Below are positions 12,386 through 19,499 of a stretch of DNA of 22,392 nucleotides, piece by piece. The notes beneath the pieces were generated by a model that was not told the DNA's origin, did not search any database, and saw nothing but the letters and a program-made list of their open reading frames with translations. How positions within the stretch are numbered: position 1 is the stretch's first letter; each line of letters opens with the position of its first letter. Source of the DNA: a virus; IMG/VR virus record IMGVR_UViG_3300024344_000139, positions 1-22,392 of that record. One strand, written 5' to 3'. Both the position numbers and the translations under genes were made by a program.

Positions 12386-12611
12386 AAAAATTGATAAAAG
12401 ACCTTCACAAAATATGGTTTTAGACGATGTTCTTAATTTTGCGGAAAAGTATAAAGCTGATCCAATGGTTGTGAGTGCTTGTTTAATGATTGTAGCAAGA
12501 AATATTTATTTAAATATTCTTGGACCAGATCAAACAGCGGATATGTTACATTTATTTGCTGAAGGAGTAGAAAATTCAGTGTATGATATAAAAAAAGAGA
12601 CAATACACTAA
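12372..12611 (+). CDS. Hypothetical protein, 79 aa
   Basis: This 79-residue helical protein overlaps the portal C-terminus by 14 bases and ends in a TAATG overlap with the Cys-rich gene. It contains DDVLNFAEKYKADPMVVSA and a hydrophobic run (CLMIVARNIYLNILG), perhaps packed in a helical bundle and not a true membrane segment. The family is not recognised. Position and coupling place it in the structural operon. Confidence 0.65.
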   Translation: MTIIKKIDKRPSQNMVLDDVLNFAEKYKADPMVVSACLMIVARNIYLNILGPDQTADMLHLFAEGVENSVYDIKKETIH

Positions 12612-12793
12612 TGTCTCTTTGCATACATTGTGAACATGAATGTCATCATGGGGATGGTGGCAAATGTTCGTCTTGTAATTGCTTAAATTGTGAGCACGAT
12701 ATACAAGAAGCGGTTAATAAACTTGAAAAAGTTTTGAAAACTGAAGAAAAAGTGGTTGAATTTGAATCTGATATAAATTTAACCGAACATTAG
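12611..12793 (+). CDS. Small Cys-rich, probably zinc-binding protein, 60 aa
   Basis: Seven Cys (4, 7, 11, 19, 22, 24, 27) and several His (6, 9, 12, 13, 29) are packed in the first 29 residues: CIHCEHECHH, GGKCSSCNC and LNCEHD. This could hold one or two zinc ions in a miniature cluster. The remaining residues form an acidic helix (LEKVLKTEEKVVEFESD). The start lies in the preceding stop (TAATG). I know of no named family. A role as an assembly chaperone or a host-interaction factor would be speculation. Confidence 0.7.
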   Translation: MSLCIHCEHECHHGDGGKCSSCNCLNCEHDIQEAVNKLEKVLKTEEKVVEFESDINLTEH

Positions 12794-12801
12794 GAGGATA
12801 T

Positions 12802-12939
12802 ATGAAACTAATTAAAGATTTATGGGCGCACTTAAAGGAGTGGTCGGATTGGTCAATGAAAGATTGGATCAAGGCCGGCATCGTGTGTGTTGTTGTTCTA
12901 TTTGTCGTTTACAAAATGACAGGTGGGGGAGCAGCTTAG
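12802..12939 (+). CDS. Single-span small membrane protein, 45 aa
   Basis: A strong AGGAGG site 5 bases before the ATG marks this gene. The 45-residue product has a Trp- and Lys-rich amphipathic N-terminal part (MKLIKDLWAHLKEWSDWSMKD, cytoplasmic by charge) and one transmembrane helix (AGIVCVVVLFVVYKM, about residues 25-39). It ends in a short TGGGAA tail. Its position directly before the holin-like gene suggests a role in lysis or membrane disturbance, for example as a small holin partner. This is inferred from location and topology only. Confidence 0.65.
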   Translation: MKLIKDLWAHLKEWSDWSMKDWIKAGIVCVVVLFVVYKMTGGGAA

Positions 12940-12942
12940 CCC

Positions 12943-13335
12943 ATGTTGGGACTTTTATTAAAACCTTTACTCGGCGTCGCTGGTGACGCCGTTAAAGGCT
13001 TCGTTGATACGAAGAAAGCTAAAGCTCAATTAAAACTTACGGAAGTTCAAGCGGCAACTAAGTTAAAACAAGACCAAATAGCCGGTAAAATTTCGTGGGA
13101 GGCATCAGCCGTAGACCAAATGAAAGGGTCGTGGAAAGACGAACTAATTTTAATTTGTCTACTTGGGCCTGCCGTTTTAGTATTTTTTCCCGGAATGACA
13201 GAGCATGTTGAGAGAGGGTTTGTTGCACTTCAGCAACTCCCGGATTATTATAAACACCTCTTATACATCGCCTGCTCAGCTAGCTTCGGCATCAAAGCCG
13301 GAAAAGGTGCAATGGGATTAATTAAGAAAAAATAA
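12943..13335 (+). CDS. Holin-like protein (GTA-type 3-TM holin family), 130 aa
   Basis: The protein resembles the three-transmembrane holin family known from gene transfer agents and alphaproteobacterial phages. It has an N-terminal small-residue helix (LGLLLKPLLGVAGDAVKGF), a charged helical linker (about 22-60) and the GSWKDELILICLLGPAVLVFFPG span (about 62-84). A LPDYYKHLLYIACSASFGIKAG span follows (about 99-120), then a basic tail. Holins open the inner membrane at lysis, but no endolysin is in this window. It starts 3 bases after the small membrane gene. The family assignment is from memory of the W-K-D-E and LPxYY patterns. Confidence 0.65.
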   Translation: MLGLLLKPLLGVAGDAVKGFVDTKKAKAQLKLTEVQAATKLKQDQIAGKISWEASAVDQMKGSWKDELILICLLGPAVLVFFPGMTEHVERGFVALQQLPDYYKHLLYIACSASFGIKAGKGAMGLIKKK

Positions 13336-13505
13336 TGGTTAATAAACAATACAGATGGTTTTTAACTAAACGTAACAGGGCTATGAAAAAAAATACTCCT
13401 GTTGCGAAAGATGATAATGATTTTTATACTCATATGAAAAAAGAACAAGAACTTTTAGATATGTCTATGAAAGAATCTTTGAGACAAAAAGAAGAAAGAA
13501 AGTGA
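13335..13505 (+). CDS. Small basic protein, 56 aa
   Basis: The ATG shares its A with the TAA of the holin-like gene, and the TGA overlaps the GTG start of the next gene (GTGA). The 56-residue product is strongly basic at the N-terminus (NKQYRWFLTKRNRAMKKN) and ends in a charged helix with EESLRQKEERK-like character. It is read only by close inspection of the gap between two genes. Tight coupling on both sides supports translation. No function is assigned. Confidence 0.6.
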   Translation: MVNKQYRWFLTKRNRAMKKNTPVAKDDNDFYTHMKKEQELLDMSMKESLRQKEERK

Positions 13506-13726
13506 TTACACCACAAAGATTAACAGCGTGGAGAATTTTTCCAAGGTTATTAATAACTCTTTATGGGTTTGCTTTTTATAGAACGACAGAATGGTTTATG
13601 GCTTTACCTGATCCAACAAATGCTCAATCGGCTTTTGTGTCAGTAATTGTAGGAGCAGGGGCAGCATGGTTTGGTCTCTATGTGGGAGGTACCAGACAAG
13701 CAACACCAAAATCTGAAGAGGAATAA
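13502..13726 (+). CDS. Two-span membrane protein, 74 aa
   Basis: The GTG start at 13502 overlaps the preceding TGA. Two transmembrane helices are visible: RLLITLYGFAFYRTTEWFM (about 15-33) and AFVSVIVGAGAAWFGLYVG (about 44-62), joined by a short ALPDPTNAQS loop. A charged tail follows. I recall closely similar proteins (ITPQRLxAWRIFPRL...LPDPT) in many marine phages without assigned function. The size and topology are holin-like or lysis-helper-like, in line with the two preceding membrane genes. Confidence 0.75.
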   Translation: MITPQRLTAWRIFPRLLITLYGFAFYRTTEWFMALPDPTNAQSAFVSVIVGAGAAWFGLYVGGTRQATPKSEEE

Positions 13727-13948
13727 ATGGATGAAGTACGATTAGCAGAAAGAATATTTAAAATTATTAGGACTAGACAAACTCAAATCAATGAGATAAT
13801 AACTAGTAATCAAGTTAAAGATTGGAATGATTATCAAAATCATTTAGGTCAACTTGAAACATTAAATTATATTGAACAGGAACTCTCGGACCTGCTAAAA
13901 AAACAGGAGCTAGACAATGAATCTAATTTTACCGAAACACGTCGCTGA
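13727..13948 (+). CDS. Small helical protein, 73 aa
   Basis: This gene starts immediately after the preceding TAA. The 73-residue product is helical with hydrophobic heptads (VRLAERIFKIIRTRQ, LETLNYIEQELSDLLKKQ), a likely coiled coil or helical hairpin. Similar short proteins (DEVRLAERxFK...QxELSDLL) occur next to the same membrane gene in related marine phages, as I recall, without known function. The last 32 bases overlap the co-chaperonin gene. Confidence 0.7.
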   Translation: MDEVRLAERIFKIIRTRQTQINEIITSNQVKDWNDYQNHLGQLETLNYIEQELSDLLKKQELDNESNFTETRR

Positions 13949-14348
13949 GAGACGTGTAAAAGAAATAAACGACAATAAAAAGAAAAAAGAAAAAGATATT
14001 CCTGAAGCATCAAAACTACCTAAACCAACAGGTTGGCGTATTTTAGTATTACCTCATCGTGGAAAAGGAAAAACAAAAGGTGGTGTTTTGCTTTCCGACA
14101 AAACGGTTGAAGAAACACAAATTGCAACAAACGTTGGTCTTGTTTTGGAAGTTGGACCTGATGCTTATAACGATAAGGAACGTTTTCCAAATGGTCCTTG
14201 GTGTAAGAAGAAAGATTGGGTAATATTTGCCCGTTACGCTGGTTCACGCTTAAACATTGAAGGCGGGGAATTGCGCATTTTAAATGACGATGAAATTTTA
14301 GGAACAACTGATGATCCTGAAAGTATTTTATCGCCAGTAACCCATTAA
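13917..14348 (+). CDS. GroES-like (Cpn10) co-chaperonin, 143 aa
   Basis: Residues about 37-130 fit a Cpn10 barrel: PTGWRILVLPHRGKGKTKGG, then VLLSDKTVEETQIATNVGLVLEVG in sequence, WVIFARYAGSRLNIEGGELRIL and NDDEIL. The GKGKTKGGVLLSDKTVEE loop (about 49-66) corresponds to the GroES mobile loop; its GGVLL takes the place of the GroEL-contacting GGIVL. The insert with GPWCKKKDWV is typical of phage versions. It would pair with host GroEL to fold the capsid protein, as T4 Gp31 does. Its position just before scaffold and capsid genes agrees. The N-terminal 35 residues, Lys-rich, are an extension beyond the domain. Confidence 0.85.
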   Translation: MNLILPKHVAERRVKEINDNKKKKEKDIPEASKLPKPTGWRILVLPHRGKGKTKGGVLLSDKTVEETQIATNVGLVLEVGPDAYNDKERFPNGPWCKKKDWVIFARYAGSRLNIEGGELRILNDDEILGTTDDPESILSPVTH

Positions 14349-14363
14349 CATGGAGAGGAACCC

Positions 14364-15290
14364 ATGCCCGAAGCACAATCAAAAGATCCTTTAATAGAAC
14401 TGGATACATCCGGCGCATCAGTAGATGTTGAATTAAAAGAGGATAAAAATTCTGTTGTTGAAGTTAAAGAAGAAACTAAAGAAACTAAAACAACGGAGAA
14501 AGTAGAAGAGACAGAAGATAAAAAAGATGAACGCGAAGAATATAGTGAAGGCGTTAAGAAACGTATTGATCGTTTAACATACAAAATACGTGAAGCAGAA
14601 CGTCAAAAAGAAGAAGCTATAAAATTTGCTCAACAAATTAAAAATGAAAACGAAAATCTTCAAGATAAGTTTGATAAACTAGATGATGGTTATGTCAATG
14701 AATTCACTGGTCGTGTTAAATCACAATTAGAGTCTGCAAAAATACAGTTAAAAGATGCTGTAGCAAAAGGCGACGTTGAAGCTCAAGTTGCAGCAAATCA
14801 AGCGTTAGCTAAACTCGCTATTGAAGAAGAACGTATAAAAGCGACAGAAGAACAACGAAAAAAATATGAAGAATCGTTAAAAAGTACTGGACAAATAGGT
14901 GATCAACCTGTACAAAATACAGTACAACCACCTAAACCCGATCCGAAGGCCGAACAATGGGCACAGAAGAACGAATGGTTTGGGAAAGATGAAGCGATGA
15001 CATATGCTTCGTTTGGTATTCACAAAAAACTTGTGGAGGAAGAAGGATTCAACCCTACAAGTGATGATTACTACGAAGAAATTGACAAACGCATTCGTAA
15101 TGAGTTTCCCCATAAGTTTAACGATGGAGGGGATGTTCAAGGAAGTAACAAGCCCGTTCAGACTGTTGCTTCTGCTACAAGAACAACAAGATCTGGACGC
15201 AATACAGTGAGACTCACACCGTCACAAGTAGCAATAGCTAAAAAATTAGGTGTGCCACTTGAAGAATATGCGAAATACGTGAAGGAGTAG
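14364..15290 (+). CDS. Capsid scaffolding protein, 308 aa
   Basis: This is the internal scaffold that guides prohead assembly and is later removed. The N-terminal 65 residues are extremely acidic and Lys/Glu/Thr-rich. A long charged coiled coil runs over about 63-170 (RIDRLTYKIREAERQKEEAI). A Pro-rich linker (QPPKPDPKAEQW) follows, then a WFGKDEAMTYASFGIHKKLV segment, and a basic C-terminal helix (TPSQVAIAKKLGVPLEEYAK) of the kind that docks on the capsid protein. The GGAGAGG ribosome-binding site and position upstream of the major capsid gene support the call. No protease domain is visible. Confidence 0.85.
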   Translation: MPEAQSKDPLIELDTSGASVDVELKEDKNSVVEVKEETKETKTTEKVEETEDKKDEREEYSEGVKKRIDRLTYKIREAERQKEEAIKFAQQIKNENENLQDKFDKLDDGYVNEFTGRVKSQLESAKIQLKDAVAKGDVEAQVAANQALAKLAIEEERIKATEEQRKKYEESLKSTGQIGDQPVQNTVQPPKPDPKAEQWAQKNEWFGKDEAMTYASFGIHKKLVEEEGFNPTSDDYYEEIDKRIRNEFPHKFNDGGDVQGSNKPVQTVASATRTTRSGRNTVRLTPSQVAIAKKLGVPLEEYAKYVKE

Positions 15291-15294
15291 GCAT

Positions 15295-15756
15295 ATGAAT
15301 AAAATAAATGAAACGAAGACTCCACGCGCTGCCCTTTCTAGAGACAAAACGACTCGAAGGAAACCATGGGCACCACCGTCATCTCTAGACGCGCCACCTG
15401 CACCCGATGGGTACAAATATAGGTGGATACGTGCTGAGACCTTAGGACAAGCAGATGTTAAAAACTTAACTGCTAGACTAAGAGAAGGTTTTGAGCTTGT
15501 AAGAGCTGATGCCGACAGTCAGTATCCAACGATACAGGAAGGTAAATATCAAGGCGTTATTGGGGTTGGGGGATTATTACTGGCCAAGATTCCGGAAGAA
15601 ATCGTGGAAGAACGTATGGCTTATTTTGCGCAAAAAACGCAAGATAGGAATGACGCAATAGAAAACGATCTATTGAAGGAACAACATCCCAGTATGCCAA
15701 TCAGTAAACCTGAAAGGCAAAGTCGTGTAACCTTCGGTGGCAACAGAAAAACTTAA
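15295..15756 (+). CDS. Conserved head-region protein, 153 aa
   Basis: This 153-residue protein lies between scaffold and capsid genes and carries the pattern YKYRWIRAETLGQADVKNLT, LREGFELVRAD, GVIGVGGLLLAKIPEEIVEERMAYF. I recall this from the same position in many marine phages, where it is usually 'hypothetical'. The N-terminus is basic and Pro-rich (RRKPWAPPSSLDAPPAPDG), probably flexible. The start follows AAGGAG by 7 bases. A virion or assembly role is inferred from synteny; no enzymatic motif is visible. Confidence 0.75.
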   Translation: MNKINETKTPRAALSRDKTTRRKPWAPPSSLDAPPAPDGYKYRWIRAETLGQADVKNLTARLREGFELVRADADSQYPTIQEGKYQGVIGVGGLLLAKIPEEIVEERMAYFAQKTQDRNDAIENDLLKEQHPSMPISKPERQSRVTFGGNRKT

Positions 15757-15767
15757 TTTTTTAGGTT

Positions 15768-15803
15768 ATTCTCCATCGAATTAAAAATAATAATATGGAG
15801 GAT
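15768..15803 (+). promoter_or_regulatory. Potential ribosome-binding-site-masking RNA helix
   Basis: ATTCTCCAT (15768-15776) can pair with ATGGAGGAT (15795-15803) over nine positions, with one G-U pair and an 18-base A/T loop. The right strand contains the GGAGG ribosome-binding site of the gene starting at 15811, so the helix would hide it. The loop contains no competing structure I can see. Confidence 0.45.
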
Positions 15804-15810
15804 TATTCCA

Positions 15811-16389
15811 ATGGCAAATAAAGATGCAGCTTTCGGGTTCAGACCCGTAAGTCACTTATCCGGCGGAACGATTCGTACAAGAGAATACTCTATTGCAGCT
15901 AACTACGGACAAAACATTTTCCGTGGTCAACCAGTTCTTGCAGTGACAGCTGGTGGCATTGAACGTGCTACTGACTCATCTGGAACAGTTGGTTTAATTG
16001 TTGGAGTATTTAGTGGTTGCTTTTATACTGATCCAACTACATCAAAACCTACATTTGCTAAATATTATCCAGCAAGCACAAATGCTTCTGATATAGTAGC
16101 TTATGTATGGGATGACCCACAAATTGTATTTGAGGTTCAACATGATGGAACGGGAACAGCAGCAATGAACTTTGGAGGTTTTGACGCAGTCGGACTTTCT
16201 GGTAGTACTGCTACTGGAAATTCTACAGCTGAGTTAGATACCACTTCAGTAACTACTTCTGGAAACTGGGTGCAAATTGGCATCTCTAAAGATCCAGAAA
16301 ATAGTGACACTAGTTCAGCTAACTGTAATGCGTATGTAATACCAAACGTTGGCGAACACTCTTACTTACTAGCAGCAACATTAGGTTAA
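15811..16389 (+). CDS. Head decoration-like structural protein, 192 aa
   Basis: This 192-residue protein begins MANKDAAFGFRPVSHLSGG and continues with REYSIAANYGQNIFRGQPV, GLIVGVFSGCFYTDP and VWDDPQIVFEVQHDG. The conserved layout is one I recall immediately upstream of capsid genes in many marine and alphaproteobacterial phages. It is all-beta in appearance, small-residue-rich and without charged clusters, as expected of a capsid-surface or capsid-stabilising protein. Its exact role is inferred. The GGAGG site may be masked by an upstream RNA helix. It lies 10 bases before the major capsid gene, so stoichiometric expression is likely. Confidence 0.75.
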   Translation: MANKDAAFGFRPVSHLSGGTIRTREYSIAANYGQNIFRGQPVLAVTAGGIERATDSSGTVGLIVGVFSGCFYTDPTTSKPTFAKYYPASTNASDIVAYVWDDPQIVFEVQHDGTGTAAMNFGGFDAVGLSGSTATGNSTAELDTTSVTTSGNWVQIGISKDPENSDTSSANCNAYVIPNVGEHSYLLAATLG

Positions 16390-16399
16390 GGAGTCTTAA

Positions 16400-17305
16400 A
16401 TGGCAATTTCTAGATCACAACTGGTCAAAGAACTCGAACCTGGCCTTAATGCGCTGTTTGGTTTGGAGTACGACCGTTACGACAATCAGCACGCAGAAAT
16501 TTTCGATACTGAAAATTCTGATCGTGCTTTCGAAGAAGAAGTAATGCTATCAGGTTTCGGGAATGCTCAAGTAAAACCAGAAGGAAGTATGGTCAGTTAT
16601 GACGAAGCTTCTGAAAGTTTCACTGCGAGATACACTCACGAAACCCTAGCACTTGCTTTCTCAATTACTGAAGAAGCAGTAGAGGACAACCTTTACGACA
16701 AAATCAGTTCTCGTTATACTAAAGCACTAGCACGTTCTATGATGAACGCTAAGCAAGTAAAAGCAGCAAACGTTTTAAACAACGGATTTAGCAGCTCTTA
16801 CACAGGTGGAGACGGAGTAGAATTATTTTCTACTGCCCATCCAACTACTGGCGGAAATGTTAAGAATGAGCTATCAACTGCTGCGGATCTTAACGAAACA
16901 TCTCTAGAGCAAGCTCTAATTGATATTGCTGGAATTACCGATGACAGAGGAATGAAAGTTGCTCTCAACGGCATGAAAATGATTATTCCGGTAAATCTTC
17001 AATTTACAGCTGAGAGACTTTTAAAGTCGCAACTGAGACCAGCTACTGCTGATAATGATATCAATGCTAATAAGAGTATGGGAATGATACCGCAAGGGTA
17101 TGTAGTTAATAATTATTTAACTGATACTGATGCGTTCTTTATCAAAACCGATGCTCCTAACGGCTTGAAGCATTTCCAAAGAACACCTGTTTCCACTAAA
17201 ATGGAAGGTGACTTTGAGACTGGTAACGTTAGATACAAAGCTCGAGAAAGATACAGCTTCGGCTGGTCTGACTGGAGAGGTATCTTCGGATCACCAGGTG
17301 CTTAA
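16400..17305 (+). CDS. Major capsid protein (HK97 fold), 301 aa
   Basis: This 301-residue protein has the layout of marine-phage major capsid proteins of the HK97 fold. It has an N-terminal helix (RSQLVKELEPGLNALFGLEYDRY), a FEEEVMLSGFGNAQVKPEGS strand region (E-loop/N-arm) and LALAFSITEEAVEDNLYDKI with the long spine helix (about 88-125). An axial-domain region follows (ALIDIAGITDDRGMKVALNG...MIIPVNLQ), with PNGLKHFQRTP near 250 and a C-terminal YSFGWSDWRGIFGS strand. The codons include many G/C-ending ones, as in highly expressed genes. AAGGAG lies ahead, and a terminator-like hairpin follows directly. No N-terminal cleaved delta domain is visible, consistent with a separate scaffold. Confidence 0.9.
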   Translation: MAISRSQLVKELEPGLNALFGLEYDRYDNQHAEIFDTENSDRAFEEEVMLSGFGNAQVKPEGSMVSYDEASESFTARYTHETLALAFSITEEAVEDNLYDKISSRYTKALARSMMNAKQVKAANVLNNGFSSSYTGGDGVELFSTAHPTTGGNVKNELSTAADLNETSLEQALIDIAGITDDRGMKVALNGMKMIIPVNLQFTAERLLKSQLRPATADNDINANKSMGMIPQGYVVNNYLTDTDAFFIKTDAPNGLKHFQRTPVSTKMEGDFETGNVRYKARERYSFGWSDWRGIFGSPGA

Positions 17306-17314
17306 TTGATTACC

Positions 17315-17337
17315 ATGGGGCGGCTCGTCCGCCCCAT
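17315..17337 (+). terminator. Hairpin after the major capsid gene (leaky terminator-like)
   Basis: ATGGGGCGG (17315-17323) and CCGCCCCAT (17329-17337) make a perfect 9-bp G+C-rich stem with a CTCGT loop, followed only by TTTATA. The short T run suggests partial termination or 3'-end protection of capsid mRNA. The remaining 90 bases to the next gene hold CTAGTATTAACTAG (an inverted repeat) and repeated AGACTG, with no promoter I can identify. Confidence 0.65.
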
Positions 17338-17428
17338 TTATACCTAGTATTAACTAGTTATACAGACTGACTAGGCAGACGATATAGAGACTGTGTAACG
17401 ATAGGTCTATATGACCGAGGAAAAAATT

Positions 17429-18343
17429 ATGGCTAATACAAGTTTTACGGGTCCAGTAAGATCCAAAAATAATTATAAATTATACAGTACTACTGCTTCA
17501 ACAGGTGTTGAGCATAATAGAACTGTAGGCGATACTGCAAAAGATGCAAGACGTTATTACTTAGAAGAATGGTTTGCAAGACGACCAGGACTAAATGCTA
17601 ACTTAGACCAAGCAGCTACAACTGAAGTTCAAAGAACTTTAAGTTATGACTTTGAAGCACTTGGAACTAACATAACATCCGCTTTAATTACATTCGGTGC
17701 TACTACAGGTGGAATTCTAGCAACAACTGCTGGAGCAGATGAAGATCAAGCAATTATTGCACCTCATTTAGATAATGATGGAACAGCAGATACTGGAGCA
17801 ATTACAGCTTGGAGTGGTGTTCAATGGGGAACTGAAAATGAAGTGCATTGGGAATGTTCAATTATGCTACCAGCACTTGATAACCAAAAAGTTTGGGCAG
17901 GATTAAAATTAACTAATGATCAATTAATTGCAACTGATGATGATCAAGCATATTTTAAATATCAAACTGATGCTACTAACTCAGAAGCATTTACTGATTA
18001 TGCTGTTTGGCATTTTGTTCATAGTATTGGAGGCACTGATTATATCACTGCATTACCAGTAACTGTTGCAGCAAACACACCGTATCATTTAAAAATAGAA
18101 ATAGACAGCGATAGAAAAGCTACTATTTTTATAAATGGTATACAATATAATGTTGCTAATACAGCAGGGTCAACTGGTGGTACAACTGCTACAGCAGTAC
18201 AACCATCAACAGCAGCTACTAAAACAGCAGCTTTAACTGACGATGTGGATTTCATTCCATATGTTGGAATTGAAGCTGGTGCGAGTGCTGCAGAAGCAGT
18301 AAACGTTCATCATGTTTGCATGAGCAGAAACGTATACGAATAA
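17429..18343 (+). CDS. Virion protein with probable concanavalin-like domain, 304 aa
   Basis: This 304-residue protein starts MANTSFTGPVRSKNNYKLY, an opening I recall in proteins after the capsid gene in marine phages. The middle (about 65-290) is beta-rich with NEVHWECSIMLPALDNQKVWAG (in two parts), TPYHLKIEIDSDRKATIFINGIQY and a terminal FIPYVGIEAG segment. This is the strand pattern of a LamG/concanavalin-like jelly roll, suggesting surface binding, possibly to glycans. The Thr/Ala-rich loop near 250-275 is likely exposed. The ATG at 17429 is chosen because GAGGAAAAAATT precedes it; a start at 17411 would add 6 residues. Decoration or head-fibre function is inferred. Confidence 0.7.
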   Translation: MANTSFTGPVRSKNNYKLYSTTASTGVEHNRTVGDTAKDARRYYLEEWFARRPGLNANLDQAATTEVQRTLSYDFEALGTNITSALITFGATTGGILATTAGADEDQAIIAPHLDNDGTADTGAITAWSGVQWGTENEVHWECSIMLPALDNQKVWAGLKLTNDQLIATDDDQAYFKYQTDATNSEAFTDYAVWHFVHSIGGTDYITALPVTVAANTPYHLKIEIDSDRKATIFINGIQYNVANTAGSTGGTTATAVQPSTAATKTAALTDDVDFIPYVGIEAGASAAEAVNVHHVCMSRNVYE

Positions 18344-18355
18344 AATAAATAAATA

Positions 18356-18373
18356 GTGGGGCTTCGGCCCCAC
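18356..18373 (+). terminator. UUCG-tetraloop hairpin between virion genes
   Basis: GTGGGGC and GCCCCAC form a 7-bp stem closed by a C(TTCG)G tetraloop, one of the most stable RNA loops. Only AGTTCTT follows, so termination would be weak. Partial termination or mRNA-end protection between the 304-aa and 139-aa genes is likely. Confidence 0.65.
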
Positions 18374-18395
18374 AGTTCTTGATTAAGGAGGGAAC

Positions 18396-18815
18396 ATGGC
18401 AGATACAGTTACAGGACCGACGATCCTACAACAAAACGATAATCGCGTCACAATCAAAATAGTCAATCAATCAGATGGAACAGGTGCAACAACAGTTTTT
18501 GGTGATGTATCAGCAATGGATGCTAGAGAAGATGGAACTTCTGTAGCACACTTAGCTTTACTTAGAATTTGGTTTTCTTGTCAAGGCGGTGATGGAGGAG
18601 ACTCATATGCACGTTTAGATGAAGAAGATTCAGATGGAGATATTCCTATAATTGGATTAACAGGAACAGGATATTGGGACTTTAGAGAATTTGGTGGTAT
18701 ACCAGCAGACAAATCTAGTAATAGTAACCAAAGTGATGTTAATCTTGTGGTTCCAAGTACCGCTGACGCAGCAAATATGTATACAATTGTAGCTGAATTT
18801 CAAAAGATTTATTAA
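18396..18815 (+). CDS. Virion protein, 139 aa
   Basis: This 139-residue, beta-rich acidic protein (VTIKIVNQSDGTGATTVFGDVSAM in two strands, LALLRIWFSCQGGDGGDSYARL, GYWDFREFGG) ends in MYTIVAEFQKIY. It has the look of a small virion surface protein. Comparable proteins follow the capsid block in related marine phages, as I recall, without a known role. AAGGAGGG precedes the start. No homologous enzyme motif is visible. Confidence 0.7.
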   Translation: MADTVTGPTILQQNDNRVTIKIVNQSDGTGATTVFGDVSAMDAREDGTSVAHLALLRIWFSCQGGDGGDSYARLDEEDSDGDIPIIGLTGTGYWDFREFGGIPADKSSNSNQSDVNLVVPSTADAANMYTIVAEFQKIY

Positions 18816-18830
18816 CAGGAGAGGCTTTAA

Positions 18831-19499
18831 ATGGCAACTTCAGGAACTAATTCATTTAACCTAGACGTTGATGAAATTATATCAGAAGCTTTTGAAAGAT
18901 GTGGATTACATTCACGATCAGGTTATGATTTAAAATCAGCAAGAAGGTCTTTAAATCTTTTGTTAGCCGAATGGGCTAATAGAGGCATTAACCTATGGAC
19001 GGTTGAGCTACGTACACAAACATTAACAGCAAGTACAACAAGCTATACGCTTGATTCAGATCTTATAGATATTTTAGAAGCTGTTGTTTACAAAGCTTCC
19101 GATACAACAGTAGATATTGAAGTCGATAGAATTAGTCGTGCTGAATATTTAAACATTTCTAAAAAATCAACGGAAGCAACTCCCACACAATATTATTTAT
19201 TAAGAGGACAATCAACTCCAACTTTATACTTATATCCAACGCCTGATGCTGCGGATACTTTTAAATATTGGGGTTTAACAAAAATTCAAGACGCTGGTGA
19301 TTATGAAGATGAATTGGATATTCCAACTCGTTTTCTTCCATGCTTAACAGCAGGAATGGCTTATTATGTATCAATTAAAAAAGCACCAGATAGAACACCA
19401 ATGTTAAAACAAATTTATGATGAAGAATGGCAACGTGCTTCAGAAGAAGATAGACCACGTTCCAGTTTTTATGCTATACCTGAAAGGGGAGTTATCTAA
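18831..19499 (+). CDS. Head-tail adaptor (P22 gp4-like), 222 aa
   Basis: The N-terminus, NLDVDEIISEAFERCGLHSR followed by SGYDLKSARRSLNLLLAEWANRG and INLWTVE, is the hallmark of the phage adaptor family that fills the same place as P22 gp4 below the portal. Then come beta segments (TLTASTTSYTLDSDLIDILEAVV) and a C-terminal LTAGMAYYVSIKKAPDR helix with QIYDEEWQRASEEDRPR. It closes the portal and joins it to the tail. AGGAGAGG precedes the ATG, and the TAATG at its end starts the next gene. Confidence 0.85.
   Translation: MATSGTNSFNLDVDEIISEAFERCGLHSRSGYDLKSARRSLNLLLAEWANRGINLWTVELRTQTLTASTTSYTLDSDLIDILEAVVYKASDTTVDIEVDRISRAEYLNISKKSTEATPTQYYLLRGQSTPTLYLYPTPDAADTFKYWGLTKIQDAGDYEDELDIPTRFLPCLTAGMAYYVSIKKAPDRTPMLKQIYDEEWQRASEEDRPRSSFYAIPERGVI

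Noticed and set aside
14020-14584. Minus-strand frames opposite the co-chaperonin and scaffold genes
   Set aside because: They are opposite-strand shadows of two recognisable proteins, with low-complexity Ser-rich composition.
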